From: a bacterium CG2_30_54_10
Lineage (GTDB): Bacteria > Muiribacteriota > Ozemobacteria > Ozemobacterales > Ozemobacteraceae
Assembly (NCBI GenBank): GCA_001872985.1
Contig: MNYA01000208.1
Coordinates: 1 to 5,733, forward strand
Direction: 5' to 3'
Length of the DNA stretch: 5,733 bases
In this document: positions 1 to 5,733 of the stretch, in pieces
Layout of the letters: the number at the start of each line of letters is the position of its first letter
Position numbering within the stretch: position 1 is the stretch's first letter
Notes under the pieces: model-generated
The model's database searches: none
What the model saw: the letters and a program-made list of their open reading frames with translations, nothing else
What the model was told of the DNA's origin: nothing
Translations under genes and position numbers: made by a program

Positions 1-1
1 A

Positions 2-403
2 TCAACTCTTTGCATAGCGGAGAATTTCTTCAATGCGTTCTTGTTGTCCGGTGAGAAAAAGATATCCAAGCCAAGCTTCGAAAGCGGTGGCGCGGGCGTA
101 CGCCCCGCGGGAGGACCCGCCTGTACGGTAGGGCATCTTTGCATTCCTCCAGGTTTTCAAAAGAATCTGCTCGGTGTCGGGAACCGTCGGGAGCAACTCA
201 TCGAACAGCCTGGCCTGATTGTCGGTGTTTACGAGGCTTACGACCGAGCTATGGAGGCGCCCGCTTTCATCGAGACCTTCACTTATCAGTTCGATGCGCA
301 TGGCAAGTTCGAAAACCGAGTCGCCGACATATGCCAGGGTTCTCGCTGGAATTCGTTTGACGCGATCGTCCGGCCAGGATTCTTTGAGGATGAAACCGTT
401 CAA
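2..403 (-). CDS. mrnC: Mini-ribonuclease III
   Basis: This encodes a 133-residue RNase III-like nuclease without a double-stranded-RNA-binding domain. The family acts as a cytoplasmic dimer and trims 23S rRNA precursor ends. The sequence shows the signature AYVGDSVFEL (about 24-33), in which D28 would be a metal-binding catalytic Asp, and ATAFEAWLGYLFL (about 105-117), in which E109 would be the second catalytic acid. A WRNAK segment (85-89) replaces the more usual RGRNAK. The length is typical of the family. The stop TGA lies at 2-4, so the gene is complete. The start is a TTG at 401-403, preceded by a weak GAGA at 411-414. No in-frame ATG lies between it and the upstream in-frame stop. It follows cysS by 52 bp on the same strand and is probably cotranscribed with it. 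The identification is firm; the exact start is less so. Confidence 0.93.
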   Translation of the reverse strand: MNGFILKESWPDDRVKRIPARTLAYVGDSVFELAMRIELISEGLDESGRLHSSVVSLVNTDNQARLFDELLPTVPDTEQILLKTWRNAKMPYRTGGSSRGAYARATAFEAWLGYLFLTGQQERIEEILRYAKS

Positions 404-455
404 GGTATCATCTCGAAAGTTGGATGCAATAACGAATGCAGAGACGAGTCAGGGC

Positions 456-1898
456 TCAAGCTTTTCTCCAGCGGGTTCCGTCGCGGGTGTCCTCCAGGAC
501 GATTTTGGCGGCTTTCAGACTGTCGCGAATTTTATCGGCAAGGGCATACTGCTTGGATGCCTTCAGCTCTTTGCGCAGTTCGATCACGAGATCCATGACC
601 GGTTTGAGATCGACCTCGCCATTTGCGGCTGAAGGCTCGGCAAGTATTCCCAGGAGCTCTCCAGCCCAGACTCGAAGGAATTCGGAAGCGGCCTTTGCGC
701 CTGTGGCAGGAAGATTTCCGGTGGTTCTCAGGCGATTGATGTGGGTGACAAAATCGTAGATAACCGCTATGGCGCCGGGGGTATCGAGGTCGTTGTCCAT
801 TGCTTCCGCGAGTTTCTTTGCAGCTTCATCGCACAAGCCGGACACTTCGGCATCTTCGCCGCTCGATCCGGTGGTTTCGAGATCCTTCAGGATCGCATAA
901 AGCTGGGTGAGCCTTGTAAGCCCTGTGGCAGCAGCGGTGATCGCCTCTTCGGTATAGTTCGTCGGAGAGCGGTAGTGGGTCGAAAGGATGAAAACCCTGA
1001 TGTCCTCGGGGGAGTGCTTTTTAAAAAGATCGCGGCAAGTCCGGAAGTTTCCGAGGGATTTTCCCATTTTGACTCCGTCGACGGTGACCATGTTGTTGTG
1101 AACCCAATAGCGTGCGAACGGCTTCCCGTGCTCTGACTCGCTCTGGGCGATCTCGCACTCGTGGTGTGGGAACATATTTTCAAGGCCGCCTCCGTGGATA
1201 TCGAAGGTTTCGCCGAGATACTTCGTGCTCATGACGGAACATTCGATGTGCCAACCTGGGAACCCCTGGCCCCAAGGCGAGTTCCAGCGAAGAATGTGAC
1301 CGGGATCGGCACGTTTCCAAAGAGCAAAATCGCGAGGATTGCGTTTCTCGGATCTGGCTTCGACGCGCACCCCCTCACGCTGTTCGTCGAGAACCCGTCC
1401 GGAAAGCCGTCCGTATTTTGGAAAGGAAGGAACATCGAAGTAGACATTTCCGTTGACCTCGTATGCGTGACCTTTTCGGATAAGGGCCTGTACCGCCTCG
1501 ATCTGTTCACCGACGTGCTGGCTGGCACGCACATAGAAGTTTGGGTGGGCAACGCGCAGGGTTACCATATCCTCGATGTACATGCGGGTATACTTGTCTA
1601 CGATTTCCCAGGGATGCAAATGGTCGATCCGGGCCTGCTTCACGATCTTGTCCTCGCCGGCATCGGCGTCATCCGTAAGATGGCCGACATCGGTGATGTT
1701 CTGTACATACCGAAGCTTGAAGCCTTTTTTTCTAAGATATTTGGCTAGAACATCGAAGGTGATGTAGCTTTTCGCGTGACCCAGATGTGGGGGTCCGTAA
1801 ACGGTCGGACCGCAGACATACATTCCAACCTGGCCTTCGGCGAGGGGTTTGAACTCCTCTTTGGCGCGAGTCAACGAGTTGTACAAGCAGAGCGTCAT
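456..1898 (-). CDS. cysS: Cysteinyl-tRNA synthetase
   Basis: This 480-residue class I aminoacyl-tRNA synthetase attaches cysteine to tRNA-Cys in the cytoplasm, using ATP. The Rossmann-fold catalytic domain carries the HIGH-type motif HLGH (38-41) and the KMSKS-type loop as KMGKS (277-281). The zinc site that selects cysteine is intact: C29 in [10 protein letters not shown]220 in GWHIECS, and H245 with E249 in FPHHECE. The stretch FDIHGGGLE (232-240) is also typical of the family. The C-terminal part, from about residue 320, is the helical tRNA-binding (DALR-type) region and an anticodon-binding tail ending in DGTRWRKA. The length matches bacterial relatives (about 460-490). The ATG start at 1896-1898 is supported by GGAGGT five bases upstream. 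The gene heads a leftward unit with mrnC. C248, inside the zinc motif, is an extra cysteine. Confidence 0.98.
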   Translation of the reverse strand: MTLCLYNSLTRAKEEFKPLAEGQVGMYVCGPTVYGPPHLGHAKSYITFDVLAKYLRKKGFKLRYVQNITDVGHLTDDADAGEDKIVKQARIDHLHPWEIVDKYTRMYIEDMVTLRVAHPNFYVRASQHVGEQIEAVQALIRKGHAYEVNGNVYFDVPSFPKYGRLSGRVLDEQREGVRVEARSEKRNPRDFALWKRADPGHILRWNSPWGQGFPGWHIECSVMSTKYLGETFDIHGGGLENMFPHHECEIAQSESEHGKPFARYWVHNNMVTVDGVKMGKSLGNFRTCRDLFKKHSPEDIRVFILSTHYRSPTNYTEEAITAAATGLTRLTQLYAILKDLETTGSSGEDAEVSGLCDEAAKKLAEAMDNDLDTPGAIAVIYDFVTHINRLRTTGNLPATGAKAASEFLRVWAGELLGILAEPSAANGEVDLKPVMDLVIELRKELKASKQYALADKIRDSLKAAKIVLEDTRDGTRWRKA

Positions 1899-1903
1899 GT
1901 GTT

Positions 1904-1909
1904 ACCTCC
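1904..1909 (-). promoter_or_regulatory. Ribosome binding site of cysS
   Basis: On the minus strand this reads GGAGGT, followed by five bases (AACAC) and the ATG of cysS. It is a near-perfect Shine-Dalgarno match and fixes the cysS start. Confidence 0.85.
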
Positions 1910-1938
1910 GGGGTGGCTACATGGGATTCCGGGGAACA

Positions 1939-1947
1939 ATGATACCA
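1939..1947 (-). promoter_or_regulatory. Possible extended -10 element for cysS
   Basis: The minus strand reads TGGTATCAT, which fits TGn followed by a TATAAT-like hexamer about 41 bases upstream of the cysS ATG. No convincing -35 hexamer lies 16-18 bases further upstream, so this rests on the -10 alone. It would put transcription start downstream of the hairpin at 2021-2071, so the cysS transcript would not cross that hairpin. No T-box leader sequence is seen. Confidence 0.25.
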
Positions 1948-2012
1948 CATGCAAAGACTCAGCGGGAGGTCCGAAAGATCGATTTACGTGCATCACTCCG
2001 TAGCGTGCAACA

Positions 2013-2079
2013 GTTTTTTCGTATCTTCTCAAAAAAGGGGGGGGGCGTGCCCCCCTTTTTTGAGAAGATACGTTTTTTC
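2013..2079. repeat. Palindrome flanked by 8-bp direct repeats (MITE-like?)
   Basis: The 51-base palindrome at 2021-2071 is bordered on both sides, with no gap, by the same 8 bases GTTTTTTC (2013-2020 and 2072-2079). This is the layout of a tiny non-coding element with terminal inverted repeats and a target-site duplication. The direct repeat is mostly a T6 run, so chance, or the ordinary make-up of terminators, could also produce it. Only one copy is present in the window, so repetition in the genome is untested. Confidence 0.3.
2021..2078 (+). terminator. Intrinsic terminator-like hairpin, possibly bidirectional
   Basis: A perfect 22-bp inverted repeat (2021-2042 pairing with 2050-2071) encloses a 7-base loop, GGGCGTG. 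C2020-G2072 adds one more pair. The arm is GTATCTTCTC, then A6, then G6. On the plus strand the stem is followed by T6 (2073-2078), the form of a strong rho-independent terminator. The inner A6G6...C6T6 core is symmetrical, so it could also stop leftward transcription. Its position is odd: cysS diverges to the left and the next gene to the right, so no annotated gene ends here. It may end a short unannotated transcript, insulate the two promoters, or be a remnant of a small palindromic element. Confidence 0.7.
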
Positions 2080-2130
2080 TGGATATTACCTTCAAAATTT
2101 TGTAGTGTAAATCCTTGGGTCTTTGGCTTC

Positions 2131-2137
2131 AAGGAGG
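2131..2137 (+). promoter_or_regulatory. Ribosome binding site that sets a TTG start
   Basis: AAGGAGG lies eight bases before the TTG at 2146. No ATG or GTG lies in frame close to it, and the first in-frame ATG is at 2281, inside the first HEAT repeats. This site therefore decides the start of the long rightward gene. Upstream, between the hairpin and this site (2080-2130), the DNA is AT-rich but shows no promoter I would defend. Confidence 0.75.
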
Positions 2138-2145
2138 GCGGATTT

Positions 2146-5100
2146 TTGGCTGACGATGTTTTTCTAAAGGCGGCTGAAAGACTGTCCTCGCCCTCGGAGG
2201 ACGAGCGCAAGGAAGCAGTTCTAGCGCTGCTTAAACTTCAGGATCCGCGGGCGATCGACCTTCTACCGAATGTGGTGACGATGGACCGGGCGGTAGATGT
2301 GCGCTATTTAGCCAGGAAGGCCTATTACCTCCTTCGGGATGTAATTCCCAATAAGTCGGGGGAGCCCTTTCTCGAACTGCCGGATGGAATCAGCCTTTAC
2401 GACCTGGAAAAGCTTCTTTTGGACGAGAATCCACGCATCCGCGGAGAGGGAATCAAACTCACGGAAAGGCTTGACCCCGGCTCTGTCGCCCCGTTTCTGC
2501 GCAATGCCCTCGCGGCCGAGAAAATCACGAATCTCCAGGCGGAACTAATCACCGCCCTGGGACGTTCCGGATCGAGGAATGACATTCCTACCCTAGCCAG
2601 CTTTCTCGCTGCGTCTGAACCCCGGATGCGGGCCAACGCCATTGATGCTCTGGCAGTGATCGGTGGCGTCGAAGCGCTTGAATTTGTCGTTCCCCTTCTC
2701 CGCGATCCGGACAACCAGGTGCGCACCAACGCGGCCAAAGCCCTGCAGGCTCTGGACACCGGGGAAATGCTAAAAATTCTCCGGACCATGGCCATGTCCC
2801 AGGAGGTGGCACAACGCGAATCTGCCATCTTCACGCTCCAGCGTTACAAATCTCTTATTGCCGCTCAGATTCTCGCCCGCATGGCCGCGGTTGATCCGCT
2901 TCCCTTGTTGCAGGAAAATGCCCGCGCCGCCCTCGAGGCCATGGCCAAGGGCGACGAAAACGCCCGAAAGGTTCTTGAACAACTAAACACCCCCGAGGAA
3001 CCTGATGATCCGAACGCTCCCGCGACGGTTTCCATGGAAGGCACCGTGGGAATAGCAGTTACGAACGAGACGGTACCATCCACGACGTCGCCCCTTCCCA
3101 GAGTGATGGTCGTTCCGGGGGTAACCAGGAAGCTTGTCAAGGACATTTGCGCCCTGGATCCGGCTCAGCGGGAGAGCGGTCTTCGCCAGCTTTCCGCCAT
3201 CGTCAAACCCGAACATGCGCCATTCCTTCTCCTTCGACTTGAAAAAGAGGAAGATCCACGGCTCGTTTCTTTTCTGCTTTCCCTGATCGGGAAAATCCGG
3301 GTGCCGCAGACCTACGCCGCAGTCATCAAACACTTCAAACACCCCGAACCCCGGGTGCGGGCCAATGCGATCGAAGCCGCCATGCAAATCGATCCCAAAA
3401 CCACCCCGGATCGGGCTTCCGGTTTCCTCAAGGATCCCAACAACCGGGTCCGCGCAAACGCGGTAATCGCCTGGGCAACCCGCCCCAACTTCGATCCGTT
3501 GGTCTGGGTCCGCGATCTTTCCGAGTTCGGAGATCCCGCTTATCGGCGCAGCGCCCTCTTTGTCATTTCCCGTCTCCAGCGCCCCGCCTTTCTTCCCATT
3601 CTGGAAAATCTTATGACGGACGAGGACATGGAAGTCCGCCAACTGGCGCTCAAGGCTATCCAGGAATTCGCCACCCAGGGAATCAGCGGGGCCAGTGAGA
3701 TAGCCGAGGTGGCCGCCAAGTTGATGGCCAAGGAACAGAAAGGCTCGGTAAAATTCGACGAAGATTTTCATGCGGTCATGGTCGCCATGAGGGCTTCCCG
3801 GGCGCCAAAGAAAATTTTCCGCAAGAGCGCAAAGTCGGCGACCCAGGAATTTGGAGAGCAGATCCTGGGAACGGATGGCTTAAAAAAGGCCGGGCTGGCC
3901 ATGAAGAACCTCAAGAACCAGGCGAAGGGTGTACGGGAAAAGGTTGCCGTCGGCCTGAGCCAGGCCGGAAATTCTTTATCCTCCGGTAAAATGACCGAAA
4001 AACTGGCGTGGCTGGCCAAGCTCCTCGCACTGGCGGTCATCCTGATCCTTAATGCCGCCGGTGCTGCGGATCGTTTCCAGGCCGAATCACCCCTCCGCCT
4101 TATTTTCGTTGGCGCGGCGGCCCTGGCCAGCATTTTGGCGGTCTTTCTGCTGGTTTTCCGACGCCCGGGAACCGCTGTCATAGCTGCTCTGCTTCTATCC
4201 CTGGCACCCATAGGCGCCGCCCGGTTCGACATCCAGGACAGCGATATCGTGGGCGGGCCCCGGGTAGTTCCCCATTCCGGCGGAACCGGGGTTTCGTCCG
4301 CTTCAGAAGCGGCATCGCCTACTTCCGACCTTCAGCAAGGTGATGGCTTGCCCGGGGAAGTGGCGTCCGTTCAGGCCCATGTGAAGGGGATTGGTTCTCA
4401 AAGCAATCGCATAAAGGCGCCAGAGGCGCATGGGCCTTCCATCCGGATGCTGCAGCCCGCAAGGGGAGCCAAAATCTTCGGAAAATTTGCAATCAAGGCA
4501 AAGGTCGCGGGAAACGCAAAGTCCGTCGAGTTCCTCCTCGACGACATATCTCTCAAGACCTTCGCGGAAAACAGGGGTGGAAACTTCGAATACGAAGCCG
4601 GAAGCAGCGCAGATCATTCCGCCGGGCGGCACGTCATCAAAGTAAGGGTGACGGATCCAGCAGGCCGCCGCTCGGAAGACCAGTTGGTCGTGGAGTTTAT
4701 GAACCAGCTTGCCGGGATCACCATTTCCTCCCCGGCCAGCGGAGGGGTATTCTGGCGTGACGATCGCCTTGCCGCAACGGTGACTGGGAAGGGGTGCGAG
4801 CAGGTCGAATTTCTGCTCGACGACGCGGTGATCGGCGCTTTTCCCACGGATCCCGCCGGACGGTATGAATATCCAGTTCCGATCGCCACCCTGAGCGAGG
4901 GGATGCACACTTTTAAGGTGCGTGCATCCATGGCCGATGGGCGGCAGGCCACCGATTCCGTAAGGTTCCGGGCGCTGGTTCCCAAACCAACCGTAAGCTT
5001 CCTCGCTCCCAAAAATGGGGAAAATGTCTTTGGAACCATCGGGATTGCCATTGAGGCCGACAGCGGCTGGAGGGAGGCTGCCATCCGAAAGGTCACCTGG

Positions 5101-5733
5101 TATGCGGATGGTCTGGCGAAAAAGGCGCTGGCATCACCGCCCTGGCAGGATTCCTGGGAGACCGGCGACATGGCGACCGGTTCTCATGAGCTCAAGGTCA
5201 CGATTGAGAACGAACTCAGAACCATTGCGGAGTCGGTAATCAGGGTCAACGTCATTCAACCGATGTTTTCCGCCGCAATAAAGGGAATCCGATCCGGTCA
5301 GATGCTTGAGGAAGACACCCATGCCTCGGTGGATGTTGTCAACGAAATCCCGAGCACGAAGGTTGAAAAGGTGGTTCTTAGTGTTGACGGCAAAACCTTT
5401 CAGGATGTCACCAAGGCCCCCTTCCAGTTTACGGTGCGGGTGAATGACATACCTCCCGGCCCGCGGAAACTGACTGCCGAGGCGTTCAGATCCGACGGCC
5501 AGACCTTCAGAACCTCGCTGTCATTTTCGGCGAAACCGCGCAACCGTCGTTCCCTGTTCTTTTCGACTCAAAGCGCCTCGGGAAAATCCCTTCCCGCCAA
5601 GGATCTGGAAAAGATTCGCCTGGATCTGAAAGAGGATGGAAAAGGAGTGGGAAGCTACACCCTCCAATCGGCGGGGGCCGTTCCCCTCCATTTCGGCATT
5701 TTGATCGACGTCTCGGACAGCATGAAATCCGAC
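2146..5733 (+). CDS. HEAT-repeat / transmembrane / Ig-like / VWA protein, 3' partial
   Basis: This reading frame is open for 1196 codons to the window edge, so the C-terminus is missing. There is no N-terminal signal peptide. Residues 1-280 and 326-516 are PBS-lyase-type HEAT repeats with recurring R-A-N-A helices (E158-PRMRANA, E401-PRVRANA, N433-RVRANA). They are separated by a Pro/Thr-rich linker (281-325). Residues 555-619 are lysine-rich. Three hydrophobic helices follow at about 620-641, 652-671 and 676-692. The RRPG turn between the last two suggests a cytoplasmic loop, which puts the C-terminal part in the periplasm or outside. A Gly/Ser linker (694-763) leads to four Ig-like modules (about 766-851, 858-943, 949-1038, 1040-1129), resembling the Big_7 family. 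A VWA domain then begins, with the MIDAS motif D1188-x-S1190-x-S1192 in LIDVSDSM. The exact function is unknown; a trans-envelope scaffold or adhesion role is inferred from the domains. Expression probably starts downstream of the 2021-2071 hairpin. Confidence 0.88.
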   Translation, partial: MADDVFLKAAERLSSPSEDERKEAVLALLKLQDPRAIDLLPNVVTMDRAVDVRYLARKAYYLLRDVIPNKSGEPFLELPDGISLYDLEKLLLDENPRIRGEGIKLTERLDPGSVAPFLRNALAAEKITNLQAELITALGRSGSRNDIPTLASFLAASEPRMRANAIDALAVIGGVEALEFVVPLLRDPDNQVRTNAAKALQALDTGEMLKILRTMAMSQEVAQRESAIFTLQRYKSLIAAQILARMAAVDPLPLLQENARAALEAMAKGDENARKVLEQLNTPEEPDDPNAPATVSMEGTVGIAVTNETVPSTTSPLPRVMVVPGVTRKLVKDICALDPAQRESGLRQLSAIVKPEHAPFLLLRLEKEEDPRLVSFLLSLIGKIRVPQTYAAVIKHFKHPEPRVRANAIEAAMQIDPKTTPDRASGFLKDPNNRVRANAVIAWATRPNFDPLVWVRDLSEFGDPAYRRSALFVISRLQRPAFLPILENLMTDEDMEVRQLALKAIQEFATQGISGASEIAEVAAKLMAKEQKGSVKFDEDFHAVMVAMRASRAPKKIFRKSAKSATQEFGEQILGTDGLKKAGLAMKNLKNQAKGVREKVAVGLSQAGNSLSSGKMTEKLAWLAKLLALAVILILNAAGAADRFQAESPLRLIFVGAAALASILAVFLLVFRRPGTAVIAALLLSLAPIGAARFDIQDSDIVGGPRVVPHSGGTGVSSASEAASPTSDLQQGDGLPGEVASVQAHVKGIGSQSNRIKAPEAHGPSIRMLQPARGAKIFGKFAIKAKVAGNAKSVEFLLDDISLKTFAENRGGNFEYEAGSSADHSAGRHVIKVRVTDPAGRRSEDQLVVEFMNQLAGITISSPASGGVFWRDDRLAATVTGKGCEQVEFLLDDAVIGAFPTDPAGRYEYPVPIATLSEGMHTFKVRASMADGRQATDSVRFRALVPKPTVSFLAPKNGENVFGTIGIAIEADSGWREAAIRKVTWYADGLAKKALASPPWQDSWETGDMATGSHELKVTIENELRTIAESVIRVNVIQPMFSAAIKGIRSGQMLEEDTHASVDVVNEIPSTKVEKVVLSVDGKTFQDVTKAPFQFTVRVNDIPPGPRKLTAEAFRSDGQTFRTSLSFSAKPRNRRSLFFSTQSASGKSLPAKDLEKIRLDLKEDGKGVGSYTLQSAGAVPLHFGILIDVSDSMKSD

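Noticed and set aside
94..105. 12-base perfect palindrome GGGCGTACGCCC
   Set aside because: It lies inside mrnC and is explained by GC-rich codons for the GAYA region. A regulatory site here has no other support.
41..598. 185-codon plus-strand reading frame
   Set aside because: It is antisense to mrnC and the end of cysS, both identified by motifs, and its translation shows no recognisable motif.
1161..1748. 195-codon plus-strand reading frame
   Set aside because: It lies wholly opposite the cysS catalytic domain and is explained by the codon pattern of that gene.
1899..2020. T-box leader or tRNA gene upstream of cysS
   Set aside because: A T-box was considered because cysS often has one in Firmicutes, but no conserved T-box sequence is present and the space is too short. 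No T-arm GTTCGA or cloverleaf was found.
1949..2110. 53-residue plus-strand reading frame starting ATG at 1949
   Set aside because: It reads straight through both arms of the hairpin, has no Shine-Dalgarno site, and gives a low-complexity product.
2983..3771. 262-codon minus-strand reading frame
   Set aside because: It is opposite the second HEAT block. The plus frame has periodic HEAT motifs and runs on for 1196 codons; the minus product looks like no known family.
4303..4908. 201-codon minus-strand reading frame
   Set aside because: It lies opposite the first two Ig-like modules and is a shadow of the long plus-strand gene.

Overview
This is a bacterial chromosomal window of fairly high GC (roughly 55-60% by eye). 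Two leftward housekeeping genes are divided by a short intergenic region from one very long rightward gene that runs off the right edge. The left arm (2-1898, minus strand) is a compact pair: cysS, cysteinyl-tRNA synthetase, followed 52 bp downstream by a small Mini-ribonuclease III gene (mrnC). The cysS-mrnC order is the one known from Bacillus and related bacteria. There the protein pair links tRNA charging with 23S rRNA maturation.

The intergenic region (1899-2145) holds the cysS Shine-Dalgarno site, a possible extended -10 element for cysS, and a striking 22-bp-arm perfect hairpin (2021-2071). The hairpin has an A6G6...C6T6 core and is followed by T6, so it looks like a strong intrinsic terminator. 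It lies between two divergent genes, where a terminator is not expected. It is also flanked by exact 8-bp direct repeats (GTTTTTTC), so a small mobile-element origin is possible.

The right arm (2146-5733, plus strand) is one uninterrupted reading frame of at least 1196 codons. It starts at a TTG with a good Shine-Dalgarno site. The predicted protein has two blocks of cytoplasmic HEAT-like repeats, a lysine-rich segment, three membrane helices, a flexible linker, four Ig-like modules and the first strand of a von Willebrand factor A (VWA) domain, where the window ends. The inferred topology is HEAT scaffold inside the cell and Ig/VWA adhesion or assembly module outside the inner membrane. This is the most unusual object in the window.

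Taxonomy cannot be fixed from this sequence. The Ig-like modules followed by a 'VWFA-related' domain resemble proteins common in Acidobacteriota and Aminicenantota-like lineages. That is an inference from remembered family patterns, not from a search. No tRNA, rRNA, CRISPR array, complete insertion sequence or recognisable defence genes were seen.
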